DNA of 64,000 nt, taken from Rhynchopus sp. YZ270_cl-10. Taxonomy: Eukaryota; Euglenozoa; Diplonemea; Diplonemida; Diplonemidae. How positions within the stretch are numbered: position 1 is the stretch's first letter; every line of letters starts with the position of its first letter. Below the pieces are notes generated by a model. The model was given only the letters and a program-made list of their open reading frames with translations. It was not told the origin of the DNA and did not search any database. Below are positions 21,195 through 30,934 of the stretch, in pieces. The DNA is taken from positions 310,001 to 374,000 of the forward strand of contig OZ037925.1 of the NCBI GenBank assembly GCA_964035575.1. The letters run 5' to 3'. The position numbers and the translations under genes are program-made.

Positions 21195-22673
21195 TTATAG
21201 GTTCCCCCCGTCGCCCGCCCCATCTGACCGGCTATCGGCAGCTAGGCGGGTTTTTTTATTTATCCTTCTCCTTCTTCTTCTTCTTCTTCTTCTTCTCCCC
21301 TTTTTTTGCTTCTCATCATTCTCAGGGATACCTGCCTCACTCAGCTTCTCTGCTAATCGACGGTGTACCATTGGCCGCTTCCCTTCACTTAGTAGCCTCA
21401 GGGTACGTTTCATGGACACTGCCCCAGCACCATTTTGAATCAAATACTCTACCGCCTCGTCGCTACCCCCACGCCACGCGACAAAGCCAAGCACAGGAAA
21501 GGATGACGGTATGTGCACAGCGCAGACCTCGGCACCTGCCTCTACCAATAACTTCATAATGTCGACCCTCCCTAGGGCACCTGCCTGCATCAAACAGGTC
21601 GTTGCGTCACCACAGAGGTTGGGATCTGCGTTGTGCTGCAGAAGGCATTTCACTGCGTCCAATGCTCCAGATCGGGTTGCGTGGTATAGTGGTGGTTGCC
21701 CTTCGTTGTCAGTTCTATTTACCTCAGAGAGTGCGCGGCCAGTCTCCAAAAGGTTAATGCAAAGATCCGCATCTTTCTCTGCCGCATGAGAAAGCACAGA
21801 CCGTGCTGTGGAATCAGGAAGAAAAATGTCTGTCTCCTTTTGCGCAAGAAGCAACTCCGTTATCTCCTTGTACTTCATACGGATTGCAACGCAAATTGGT
21901 GGTGCATCTGTTAGATACAGATTCGGATCTGCACCTCTTGATAAAAGGAGACGACAGACATCAAGATTCCCTGCCGTCACTGCTGCAAGCAGAGGGGAAG
22001 AACCAAATGTAGCGGAAACACGGCAGTTTATCTCAGCGTTTATGTCAATGAGGTTGGAACAGAGGGATGATGCACCGTGAATGCGGGCTGCATGCTGTAA
22101 TACTGGGATCCCGTTTTTGCATAATCCTTTCGCGGTGGCACCGTGCTTCAGAAGAAGCTGTGCGACCTCCACATCCCGCCGCATCACCGCACGGAGCAGA
22201 TACCCTTCTTCCACATTGACATTTGCCCCCCGTTTGAGCAGTGCCTCAACCAACACTGCACTATGCAGTGCGTACCACAACGGTTCGCGAACCCCGTCAA
22301 CCCCTTTCACAGCAGAATCAGGGGCGTACCCTGCGAGTATGTAGAGGAGTGCTACTTTTTCATTTTTTTCGCAAACCACAGGAAATGTCTCGGAACGTTG
22401 CGGGGTTGTGTTCAACCCCATTTTCGCAAGCGTGATCAAAGCCTCCCCGCGCTCCGATGGCGTCGTCCTCAAGAGGTCCCCAGAGCACAGCGCCTCCACG
22501 TCGTCGTCGTCCAACAGATCCCCTGCCGCGGTTTCTAAATGAAAATTTTCTTCCGGGAGGTCGACCGCAGCAGCGACAGTACGTTTGATCTGTGACAACG
22601 TCGGGGGCGAACCATCTTCCACACAGCACTCAATCGGGATTGTGTCGAGAAGGTGTTCCACCACGATTTCCAT
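21195..22673 (-). CDS. Ubiquitin-like plus ankyrin-repeat protein
   Basis: A 492-residue protein. The start MEIVVEHLLDTIPI opens a ubiquitin-like beta-grasp segment (to about residue 80; SQIKRTVAAAVDLPEENFHL), and CCCCCCACAG lies 20 bases upstream as a good acceptor. Residues about 110-455 form ten or so ankyrin repeats (VEALLKRGANVNVEEGYL, SPLLAAVTAGNLDVCRLLLS, GQPPLYHATRSGALDAVKCL). Near the C-terminus an 11-Arg run, coded by a CTT-type microsatellite at 21265-21297, precedes a basic tail that could bind RNA or act as a nuclear signal. Probably an adaptor joining a ubiquitin-like head to a binding solenoid. Same design as 6974-8047 and 41072-42869. No intron. Confidence 0.8.
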   Translation of the reverse strand: MEIVVEHLLDTIPIECCVEDGSPPTLSQIKRTVAAAVDLPEENFHLETAAGDLLDDDDVEALCSGDLLRTTPSERGEALITLAKMGLNTTPQRSETFPVVCEKNEKVALLYILAGYAPDSAVKGVDGVREPLWYALHSAVLVEALLKRGANVNVEEGYLLRAVMRRDVEVAQLLLKHGATAKGLCKNGIPVLQHAARIHGASSLCSNLIDINAEINCRVSATFGSSPLLAAVTAGNLDVCRLLLSRGADPNLYLTDAPPICVAIRMKYKEITELLLAQKETDIFLPDSTARSVLSHAAEKDADLCINLLETGRALSEVNRTDNEGQPPLYHATRSGALDAVKCLLQHNADPNLCGDATTCLMQAGALGRVDIMKLLVEAGAEVCAVHIPSSFPVLGFVAWRGGSDEAVEYLIQNGAGAVSMKRTLRLLSEGKRPMVHRRLAEKLSEAGIPENDEKQKKGRRRRRRRRRRRINKKTRLAADSRSDGAGDGGNL

Positions 22674-22774
22674 TTTTTTTCTTTGGGGTACTGTGGGGGG
22701 TGGGAGGTGGGGGGGGGTGGGTTTAAAAGAAAAATTGTAAGACGAATCTTGGGACAATGCTGATGTGACGGAGG

Positions 22775-23244
22775 ATGAAGACTGGGGATGAAACGGAGAC
22801 AGAGTTACGCTTCCGGTCGGCAGAGCGGAAAGGAGAGCGAAAGGGAGAGTTGTCGGGGCGGAACACCAACGGCAAGGGAGCAGAAGGTGGAAGAAGGAGG
22901 CCTTCCTTGGGCAGATCCGAGGGTGCGTCCAAGCTCAACGGTAGTAGCCCAATCGGCGGTACAGCGCCGCGGGGTGATGACGGAGAAGGCGAAGGGTGTG
23001 CGAGGTTCCACTGGGCCACAGGCTGTCTCTGCGAAGGTGAGTGCCCTAGCCAAAGATGGCTGAAGGAGTCGTCAAGGGATTGTTACCCTTCTGTCCAAAG
23101 AGCAACCGACCTTGGGTACCCCCTAGATATGCGAAGTTTATCAGGTGTAATATCGTGGACACCATTGATAGTGGAAAACACCGCAGGCGTGGGGTATCGC
23201 AATTTAAGGGTTGGGGAGGGGGTCCCATTTTTATTTTTTTTTGA
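22775..23244 (+). pseudogene. GC-rich coding-like relic, unassigned
   Basis: Two overlapping plus-strand frames with protein-like composition. One includes PRGDDGEGEGCARFHWATG; the other includes WVPPRYAKFIRCNIVDTIDS. GC content jumps compared with both flanks and a donor-like GAAGGTGAGTG lies near 23035. There is no full-length frame and no family I recognise. It may be a decayed gene on the strand opposite to its neighbours. Confidence 0.3.
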
Positions 23245-23310
23245 TAAATTGTGTGGAGTAGTGTAGTTGCCTCGGGTTGTGTTTGCCACAGTTTTGTGCA
23301 AATCTCCACT
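23243..23310 (+). repeat. Dispersed repeat D, copy 4
   Basis: Preceded by a T-run; carries GATAAATTGTGTGGAGTAGT and AAATCTCCAC. Confidence 0.85.
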
Positions 23311-23641
23311 TTTCCATTTTTTTATGCGGTATGTTCGAATTCGCACTGTGGGGGGTGAGTGTGGAGTGTGCGGTGTGTGGGGGCATGGAATGTGGAAAGA
23401 AAGTGAAGTTGACAGTGCAAAAAAGTCAACACCTCTGTGAGGCATTGCCTGAAGAAAGAAATAAGTGGTGCGGCGCCCCCCCCAAAAACAAAAAGTCCAT
23501 TTTATGTACAATACCCCATGTTTGGCATCCAAATCCCCAAAATACGCCAAACTTACCAAGTTATTTGGAGTACTGTGAGTTCAAAACGGTACACCAACAG
23601 TTGTTGAACGTTGCCACACCAATAATGCATTTGATAAAATT

Positions 23642-23672
<31 letters not shown>

Positions 23673-23746
23673 CGGCGTGGTGTTCGCACAGGTGGTGTCT
23701 ACACATCGTCATTTTTTTTTTTTTTTTTTTTTTTCAAACAAAACAA

Positions 23747-25388
23747 CAGGCCTAATGCTAACTTTGGGGGAGGGGGGAAAAAAGTGAACCAGCGAAAAAA
23801 AAAAAAAAAAAAAACGAAAAAAAAAAATTTCCTCCGGGCAGGGGTCCAGGGTTTTCGCTTATTTTCCAGAGTTTCCGCCAAGGTGTACCGGGGTGTACTT
23901 TGGTACACCCCAATATTTTTCCCGGAAAATTTTGGATTTTTACAGGGATTCGGGGTGTACCAAAGTACACCCCGAGAAAAATGGGGTTTTAGAGGTTGTA
24001 GATGACCCCCCGTGGTCATGTGACCCCACCGTGCAGAGCGTTTGGCTCGCTGTGTCAAAAGAAGTGGAAGAAAAGGGGGGTAAAATCTAGGGAAAAAAGA
24101 AAAAAAAGTAGCGTACCGTGCGCCTGCGGCGCTGTGTTGCTGGCTATTTGATGTTGCTATATTATCATGGACACTTCTGTGTATTGCCCCTTTTTTAAAG
24201 GAGGCTTCGGTGCAAGCGACGAGTGCATTCACTTTCTATTACATGTTCCAACGGCAGCACTGTAATCACTGTGTAGCGCCATGCAATGAAAAAGCAAATA
24301 CCATCACCCTCTCACAAGACTCCTTTACCTTGTTAAGCTTCCACCCCCGACCTCCAAACGAACCACCTCTACCAGACAACACAGCTGTGAAGCTTAACAC
24401 GGTTGCTATCAAAGCTGGTGCTAAAAAGCCTGGTGCTAAAACCCAAAAAGTTGTGCCAAAGCTGCGGCAGAGCCGACTTGTCTTGGTCAAGAAGGAGACC
24501 CCTCCCACGGTTGACGAGGCGATACGGCCAGTGGAAGTGACACCTCAACCGGTAGTGAGCGTATCTCGCGCCTCCCCTTCTGCCCTTTCAACCCTTCCCA
24601 AAAAATTTTTTTGTAGCACCCCCCCGCACGCTTCGCCTCTCTACCTGTGTCTGCCAGGGAGGCGCGCGCGAAGCGCGCGACGACCGCTTTTTCGGGGAGA
24701 AAAAATTTTTTGGGGGGTCGTTTTCATGGTACACCCCAATTTCGGAAACCCCAAATCCTGGCGGAAACCCTGTTTTCATGAAAAAAAAATTTTCCCCCAA
24801 AACCGTGAAGATATGTCCAAAAAGGGGTCAAAAAAATTTTTTTGCGCTCCGCGCGAAAAGGTCCATTTCGCGTAAATACGTGATGACGTGGGATGGTAAC
24901 GTGCATCAAGAACCAAACCAGCCCTTTTCTCACGTTTTTCCCCGTCGCACTAGGATCTCTCTTGTGAACGCAACCTTCCCTCAGTACAAGAAGAAACGGC
25001 GGTTGACATCAAAACTTTCTGGCGAAGCCACGGTACGCAACATTTCAAAAATTGTGACCTAAAACCGAACATTTTTACAGCCAAACTATGGTAGAGGTCT
25101 GTGGGCTGCCTGTTTTTGAGCTGCGCCGCACGGTACGCTACTTTTTTACTTTTGCCAGCAAGGGGGGTGCATCATTGAGTCCCTGAAACAAGTCTCCATC
25201 GTCACTCCTAAGATGCGGGCGCAGGCGCCCACATCTCCAGGACCAAGGTACCCACGGCATACCACAGGCAGAGAACCCCCCATCCCAAAAAAACCCCCAT
25301 TTTAAGGGTGAACCAGCGAACCAGCGGATAAAAAAAAAAAATAATAAAAAAAAGTGAACCAGCGAACCAGCGGATAGCATTAGGCCTG
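23747..25388. mobile_element. Mutator-like TIR element, 1.64 kb, non-autonomous
   Basis: Ends CAGGCCTAATGCTA and TAGCATTAGGCCTG are inverted repeats, flanked by an 8-bp duplication CAAAACAA (23739-23746, 25389-25396). GTGAACCAGCG is iterated near both ends. Inside are a palindrome GGGGTGTACTTTGGTACACC (about 23890), GCGTACCGTGCGCCTGCGGC (24113), the GC hairpin block (about 24632-24700), a hairpin GCGCTCCGCGC (24843) and an inverted copy of a module shared with 55515-56299 (25016-25045). A 221-residue plus-strand frame (24210-24875) has no recognisable transposase motif. TIR family shared with 30935-31739 and 55515-56299. Confidence 0.8.
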
Positions 25389-25472
25389 CAAAACAAACAA
25401 AAAGAAGAGCAAGAGAATGCCCAAAGCAAAAAAAAAAAAGTCGTGAGTTGTTGATACAGGGGAGGTTTTTTT

Positions 25473-25536
25473 GATAAATTTGTTGAAGTAGTGTAGTTGC
25501 CTCGGTTGTGTTGCCACACAGTTTGTGCAATCTCCA
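25473..25536 (+). repeat. Dispersed repeat D, copy 5
   Basis: Follows GGAGGTTTTTTT; carries GATAAATTTGTTGAAGTAGT and TTTGTGCAATCTCCA. Confidence 0.85.
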
Positions 25537-25704
25537 TTTTCTTTTAAATGTGGGTGTGTGCATTTTTTGTACACACACCTGTGGGGGAAAAAACATACAG
25601 GATCATTTACGTGGAAACGCATTAGATCTGCAAACAAACAACAAAAAGAAGAAGAAATAAAAAGGTAATGAAAACGAGAGAAAAGATCAAGTGCACAGAT
25701 AACG

Positions 25705-26530
25705 CAGTGTACCTTTGGTACACACGACGGGTATACCGGGTGGACTCGTCTCGCCTAAACCATGCAGTCCTACATCCATTTCGTGATTTACATCAGGGGA
25801 GGAGCTTGGGGGTTAAATCGGGTCAGATTGACCCGATTTTCTTCGGCCCCATGGAAAAAAACGGGTCAGGGCAAAAAAAAAAAAAAAAACTATAGATTTT
25901 TGAGGGAAAAAATCCAAAAATAGGGTACTCTACTTGTCGCATGAGGGGGTCTGAGAAGGATGAGGAACTGCTATGTGACCCCATCGCGACGAGCACGATC
26001 TCAATGAAGCCAGAATGCCCTCAAACGCACGCTCCACCCCGATCAAACCCGAACCCAAGAGGGATGCCGAACTCGACCTAGCCGTTGGTTACTGGCGCGA
26101 GCTGACGATCCAGATATTGGATCAACTCGCTGGGTGACACACCAAAAGAGGGGCTCAGACAGTGACAAGTCTTGCCGGGGATACGGAACGCCCTCCGACG
26201 TGTGCTCGAAGGGGCCTGCCCAGAGAGAGTACCTGAACTGGCGAGGGCCTACACACACATTCCACACCTCCATTGCGCAACCCTACCTTGATGACCTCAT
26301 CGCCAGTGTCAAGGGCAACATGCATTCCGCGGGGGTGGTGCAACATTTGTGTATCATCAACGTGTACCATTTTGTGAAACGCGCCTTCTCATTCTGCATG
26401 TGTTTGTCTTCACAAGAGCTTTTCCGCCGAAGGCGGAAAAGCTCGGGACCTGACCCGATTTAACAGAATTTGACCCGATTTTGCCCCAAACCCATATTCC
26501 AAGCTCCTGCCCTGATTTACATCTGATATG
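25705..26530 (+). repeat. Dispersed repeat B, copy split by a hAT-like element
   Basis: Left part 25705-25793 (CAGTGTACCTTTGGTAC ... CATGCAGTCCTACATCCATT ... GATTTACAT), right part 26515-26530 (ATTTACATCTGATA). The break matches that in the other hAT-split copy of B at 36463. Confidence 0.85.
25794..26514 (+). mobile_element. hAT-like element with transposase remnant, 721 bp
   Basis: Ends CAGGGGAGGAGCTTGG and CCAAGCTCCTGCCCTG (15 of 16 paired) flanked by the 8-bp duplication ATTTACAT, both diagnostic of hAT elements. Subterminal GATTGACCCGATTT and TTTGACCCGATTT motifs repeat in both halves. A plus-strand frame (26134-26463) includes SIAQPYLDDLIASVKGNM, resembling the segment that precedes the hAT dimerisation region, so this is probably a deletion derivative of an autonomous element. 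A hairpin TTTTCCGCC-GAA-GGCGGAAAA lies at about 26425. Confidence 0.85.
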
Positions 26531-26631
26531 CGCAAAAAAAAAAGGGAGGGGGGTGAGGTAACCTTTGCAGAGTCCGAGGACGTCATGCGTTATCTATTTT
26601 CGTTTTTTTTTTTTTTTTTTTTTTTTTTTTT

Positions 26632-26694
26632 GATGAATTGTTGAGTAGTGTAGTTGCCTCGGTTGTGTTGCCACAGTTTGTGCAATCTCCACTG
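26632..26694 (+). repeat. Dispersed repeat D, copy 6
   Basis: Preceded by a 30-base T-run; GATGAATTGTTGAGTAGTGT then TTTGTGCAATCTCCACTG. Confidence 0.85.
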
Positions 26695-26727
26695 TTTTTT
26701 TCTTCTCTTATTTTTCTATTCTTTTGT

Positions 26728-26814
26728 TGTCGCCAATCGCCTAAGAACCCGCTTGGAGAACCTAGGGTCTGTACTCAGCCGAAGCCTTTTGTACTACGGA
26801 AGGTATCGACGACC
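26728..26814 (+). repeat. Dispersed repeat A, uninterrupted copy
   Basis: TGTCGCCAATCGCCTAAGA, then GGGTCTGTACTCAGCCGAAG and TTGTACTACGGAAGGTAT. It has no insertion and so serves as an empty-site comparison for the copy at 2800-3903. Confidence 0.8.
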
Positions 26815-26839
26815 GGATTTTTTTTTCTTCTTTTCTTCT

Positions 26840-26896
26840 GATAAATTGGTGTTGTATAGTTGCCTCGGTTGCCACAGTTTGTACAAAAATCTCCAC
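26840..26896 (+). repeat. Dispersed repeat D, copy 7 (short)
   Basis: GATAAATTGGTGTTGTATAG then GCCTCGGTTGCCACAG; lacks several internal bases of the consensus. Confidence 0.75.
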
Positions 26897-26962
26897 CAAA
26901 AAAATGAAGTTGGAGAACAGACCACCCTCAAAAGGCCAAAAAAACACACACACATCCACACC

Positions 26963-27793
26963 TCACACCAGATCCTCCACCGCCTCCCGCAATAATCCTC
27001 CCTCTTTCTCCTTCTCCATCTTCTCCTTCACCTTCTCTCCCCCACCCCCGGACACCACCCCCTCCTGCGGGACCACCTTATGGGAACACACCGGAGCCTC
27101 CTTGGAATACCCAAAGAGAATGTTTCCTTTTCCATTTTCGGTCGCACTGTTCGCCCCGTTGCGGATGTGCAGGTTCGCCCCGGAGATGTGTATCGAATCC
27201 CCTGAGACGGACACATGCTTGAAAAACTTCGCCACATTCCTTGCATTTGGAGACACAAACGCGGACGCGGTTCTGGCATGCTGTTCCACCGCCCCCACGA
27301 CGGTCACCCTCTCTGCTGTCACTAAATTCCCTCTTCCGCCTACCACCGTTGATGCTACCCCCCCTACATCGTGCGCCATCCCCCCTACAACTGCTGCAAG
27401 AGGAGCGGATCCGCGAATGACACTCCGTGCCCCACCAATGAAGGCGGCGCTGTCTTGAAGAGCGGTGTGGTTGCGGCCGGAGAAGAGACAGCCGTTCTTC
27501 GCATACCCATGCCCATCCCCGACAATAACATTGTGCGACCCGCCCCTCCGAGGTGCCGAACCACCCACAGCGTCATACCCTACAATGACATTGCCCTTTC
27601 CATTGCCTGAATAGGTTTCAGCCTCGCCGTTTACAACTCGCAGGTTGACTCCCGTCACAACAAGGTCGCCGTCCTCATCAAAGTCGATGATATCTAAAAG
27701 GCGCATCAATTTATTCACCTTATCCTCAGAAAGGCTTGTCAGTGCATGTGCCTGGCAGAAGAGTGCCCCGGTAAGTAAGAGGAGAATTCGCAT
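26963..27793 (-). CDS. Secreted beta-roll protein of bacterial type
   Basis: A 276-residue protein. The start MRILLLLTGALFCQAHA is a clear signal peptide, so the product should be secreted or enter the endomembrane system. A short helical region (EDKVNKLMRLLDIIDFDEDG) leads into repeats with Gly-Gly and Val spacing (NGKGNVIVGYDA, SHNVIVGDGHGYAKNGCLFS, DSAAFIGGARSV, ASTVVGGRGNLV). These are typical of trimeric adhesin heads and of a family of secreted bacterial proteins known to me mainly from myxobacteria and relatives. A second, shorter block repeats the opening motif (ISGANLHIRNGANS, NGKGNILFGY). The tail is Lys/Glu-rich. A bacterial origin by transfer is likely but needs a tree. No intron seen. 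Confidence 0.75.
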   Translation of the reverse strand: MRILLLLTGALFCQAHALTSLSEDKVNKLMRLLDIIDFDEDGDLVVTGVNLRVVNGEAETYSGNGKGNVIVGYDAVGGSAPRRGGSHNVIVGDGHGYAKNGCLFSGRNHTALQDSAAFIGGARSVIRGSAPLAAVVGGMAHDVGGVASTVVGGRGNLVTAERVTVVGAVEQHARTASAFVSPNARNVAKFFKHVSVSGDSIHISGANLHIRNGANSATENGKGNILFGYSKEAPVCSHKVVPQEGVVSGGGGEKVKEKMEKEKEGGLLREAVEDLV

Positions 27794-28357
27794 TGTGGAT
27801 GTCTGGTGTGTGTGTGTGTGTGTTGGTTGTGTATTGTATAGTGAAAAGAATGAGGGCATCATAGATGGTTGTGATAATTGAGGCGGTCGGATCCGAAAAT
27901 CGACAGAACTGTGATACTTTGCAAAAAAGCATGGGGGGCAAAGAAGGATGCAGACTATTGGAATCCTTTTAATACAGGTTTCTCTCAGAAGTGTAACCAC
28001 GATGCTAGTCAATTAGTCGAACCGGTACAGAGTACACCATTACCCGAAACATAAAAGAGAGCCGGAATTGGTATACTTTACTGAAATAAAACAAAAACAA
28101 AAAAACACATTCTTTTTGTTGCTATGGTTCTGAGCTGTTTTTTTTATTCCAACCCTTCCCAAGGTTTCCGCTCGGACTCACTTGGAAAAAGCACCCAAAA
28201 AAAATAGGGCTAAAGTTAGCCCACCCCCACCTCCCGCCCTCTCTGTGAAGAGATCACAGCTTTTTTATTTGAGGAGAATTTTTTTTTCCAGCATTTTTTG
28301 GTTTTGGGTACAGAACCCCTTTCTCTCCCTCTTGCCATCACCTTCTCCTTCACTTTT
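27794..28357. other. Spacer between RBMX2 and the beta-roll gene
   Basis: Contains a TG microsatellite just upstream of the beta-roll gene (27808-27826) and AT-rich single-copy sequence. No member of the main repeat families and no gene seen. Confidence 0.5.
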
Positions 28358-29769
28358 TCACCTCCGCCTTCGCCGATCAGATTCATCAGATTCACTGAGG
28401 TAGTGGGCACGTCCTCGGGTAGTGTCTTCAGGGCTGGTCGAACGGCGACGGCGGCGGCGGCGGTCTTGGTCACCACTACGGCGATCGCCACGCCTGTCTG
28501 CACCACCACCGTCTCGGCGTCTGCTGCGTTCGTCCCTGTCGCCGTCTCTGTGCCGGTCGCGTGTTCTCTCACGTGGTGCGTCCCTCCGCTCCCGCTCCAT
28601 CGCTGCCAACGCAGCTGCCCGCTGTTTCTTGGCTTCTTCTTCGCGAAGTAGTCGTTCTGTTGTTGTGGGTTGATGGAAAGGAAAGTTTATAAGATGAACC
28701 CAAAGCCTCTTGTGCTTAGTCACCTTAGAAAAGAAATAAATTGCTTTGATTGTGGACACAACTATTTTTGAGAACCTTTTTGAATCACATTCGTTATTGC
28801 GCAGCATCAAGCTGCGCGATAACGATAGAAACATCCAAAATCATAGAAAAACAGATTTTTTTTGCGCAAAAACGCATCGAACATATTAGGTAGTACATAC
28901 ACGATGGGACCCAGTGACAAGTAACAAGTGAAAATGACAAGTGAACGACAAGTGAAAAAGGTGGCAAGTAAATGACAAGAAAATCACTTGTCATGTCAAG
29001 TGAATAGCCTATATCCCAATAGAAAATCACTTCATGACAAGGGACTTTTTTGAGTGACAAATGACAAGTGAAATGACATGTGATTTCGCTTGTCACTGGT
29101 TCCCGTCGTGATGAACCGGCTGTACCGAGGGTGGACCCTCCCCAACCATGCAGTCCTATCCATTTCGTGGCTAGTTTCTAAAATGATTTAGGAGATCATA
29201 CCTTGCTCCTCCCTTTGCTGCCTCTCCGCCGTCATGATCTGCACTCTGAGCCTCTTTGTTTCAAGCTGCAACTTGCGGTCTGCTTTGTCCTTCTTCTTCT
29301 CTCGCTTGCGTTCCTCCCGCTCGATTTGCGCGCCTTCTAGCAAGGTTGCTAGGCGCTCCTTCTTATCACGCGCTAGGTGCTGCACGTAGGTTTCATCTTC
29401 GCTGTCGGAGGGTGGGTCGGGGGGTTTGTAATCTGCATGGTCGACACTGAGGGTGCGGCCGAGGAGTTCTCGGCCGTTTAGGTTGGTTACACAGAGAATC
29501 GTGCTGCGTTGGTCTTCGTACACAACAAAGCAGAACCCACGACTCGCCCCGGTTGTCCTATCCCGTACCAACCGCATGTCCACAACCGATCCCCACTGCG
29601 ACACTACCGCCAGCACGTCCCCTTCACTCAAGTCCACATCCAGCCCCCCAATGTATACGCACGCATTCCCCCGGTAGTCGTACTGCCACGAAGATGGTTC
29701 GTCACCATTAATCCCTTTTTGGAGGTCCTGCTCGCAAAGTTGTGTCACAGCTTTGATCGAAGACGCCAT
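28358..29769 (-). CDS. RBMX2: RNA-binding protein RBMX2/IST3 (RES complex)
   Basis: Exons 29769-29202 and 28656-28358 join in phase 1 (donor GTATGATC, acceptor CAACAG) to give 288 residues. Residues about 30-115 are an RRM with RNP2 VYIGGL and RNP1 RGFCFVVY; the flanking EDQRSTILCVTNLNG and VDHADYKPP are hallmarks of RBMX2/yeast Ist3 (Snu17). A charged helical region and an Arg/Asp/Ser-rich tail follow. In the known RES complex this protein joins Bud13 and Pml1 on the activated spliceosome, helping splicing and retention of unspliced pre-mRNA. The 545-bp intron contains repeat C, a MITE-like element and a repeat B fragment. CCCCTATTTTTACAG precedes the start and could be a trans- or cis-splice acceptor. 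Confidence 0.92.
28678..28729 (+). repeat. Dispersed repeat C in the RBMX2 intron
   Basis: AAAGTTTATAAGATGAACCC then AAAGCCTCTTGTGCTTAGTC and ACCTT, antisense to the host gene. Confidence 0.8.
28901..29109. mobile_element. MITE-like element built of TGACAAGTGA motifs
   Basis: Ends ACGATGGGACCCAGTGACAA and the near inverse (TTGTCACTGGTTCCCGTCGT) bound 209 bp made largely of TGACAAGTGA-type motifs, direct in the left half and mixed further right. The target duplication is ambiguous. It lies in the RBMX2 intron directly before a repeat B fragment (29110-29170), into which it probably inserted. Superfamily unassigned. Confidence 0.65.
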
Positions 29770-30136
29770 ATTTATTTTTTTTTTTGTACTGTAAAAATAG
29801 GGGAGAGGGGATTTCGAAGTGTTTTTTTTTCATATCGATGAACCGTAAAAGGCACAGAAGACAAAGAAGACGGGTTCTTCTTAAAGGGCGGTAGGGGGGC
29901 TTACGTCCTCCGCGCCCTATCCCCTTTGTGATGGTTCATTTCCATGATTCAAGAAAAAAGGGGGTTGGACGAAAAAATGGGGGGTCAGGAATTTTTTTGA
30001 CAACAAATTATTGGCTTCAAAAAAAAAGGGGGGGGAAGAGGGGTGTGAATATATTGCAACAAGATCAGACGTAACAGTGGATGTGCTCTTCTTTTCTTCT
30101 TTTGTTTTGCAAAAGAAAATAAAAAAATGGTAGTTG

Positions 30137-30210
30137 TTGAATGCAGGCACCTCCGACTGACCCACTGTACGATGCCAGCCATCCGGCTGAAAGCACAAAA
30201 GGTACTCACC
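30137..30210 (+). repeat. Dispersed repeat H
   Basis: TGCAGGCACCTCCGACTGAC ... ACGATGCCAGCCATCCGGCT ... AAAGCACAAAA. A second long copy lies at 63540-63612 and a fragment at 62456-62482, same orientation. Confidence 0.75.
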
Positions 30211-30741
30211 CTCCAACTGTTTTTTTTTCTCTCGTTTTTGCATCGGTTGTTTGTCTTTTAGCTAAATTCGGAGGACTTGCTTTTTCATAGAAAATGCATC
30301 GTCAACCATTTCCATTTCCACAACTTGGTGGGCAATTTAAGAAAAAAAAACACAACACACTGTACGCCTGAAAGGGACAAGAAGACAGATGGGCAGTGCC
30401 TCCGTCTAAAGGAAACACATTTACATCTGTTCACATCAAAAAAAAGAAAAAAAATGTGGGGAAAATAAATCTCTACAAGAACGCACAACTAGGTGCATTT
30501 TTCGGGGGTGGTGAGGGAGGGAGTTCTTTCTTTTTGTTTTGTTTCTCTTTTTTTTTTTTTGTTTGTTGTATCGACAATTGCCCACACCAAGGTGGGTTCT
30601 GTAATGTCAGACAAAAAAAAAACTCCCCCCAAAAAAAAAAGGGTGGGAAGATTGTAACAGAGGACTTGAAAGACGGGAATAGATCTTCTCGTGCACGTAC
30701 AGTACTTCCAAATATATGTGACGTCCAATTTTGTGCGTAAA

Positions 30742-30882
30742 TGGTGTTCCCGAAAGGGCCCATATTGACAGGTTGACATATCCTTGACACAAGGTTTACA
30801 GGGGAAAATGACACACCCCCCCTATATTGACATGTCCTTGACATGTCGTTGACATGTCCCCGACAGCAGATTGGTAACACCA
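30742..30882. mobile_element. Possible small TIR element with TTGACATGTCC iterations
   Basis: Ends TGGTGTT and AACACCA, flanked by GTAAA on both sides (30737-30741, 30883-30887). The right half iterates TTGACATGTCC-like units. A related 57-bp structure lies at 45179-45235 (TGGTGCT ... AGCACCA, also with ATATTGACAGGT). No coding capacity; superfamily unassigned. Confidence 0.4.
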
Positions 30883-30934
30883 GTAAAGTGTGCAATAAAT
30901 ATTCTGTGGTGATATTTTTTTATTACTGCAATAC

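Larger units (their letters stand above)
22674..26962. other. Transposon-rich intergenic zone, 4.3 kb
   Basis: Contains a GC-rich coding-like patch (22775-23244), repeat D (23243-23310, 25473-25536, 26632-26694, 26840-26896), repeat A (26728-26814), repeat B (25705-25793), a Mutator-like element (23747-25388) and a hAT-like element (25794-26514). No trusted gene. Confidence 0.65.

Noticed and set aside
22775-23050. A real plus-strand gene with a GTGAGTG donor
   Set aside because: Two competing frames, no matching acceptor or continuing exon, and a direction opposite to all other genes; kept only as a low-confidence relic.
23640-23746. Long A and T runs as a retroposed poly(A) tail
   Set aside because: Homopolymers of this kind are everywhere in the gene-free DNA and no retroposed gene adjoins them.
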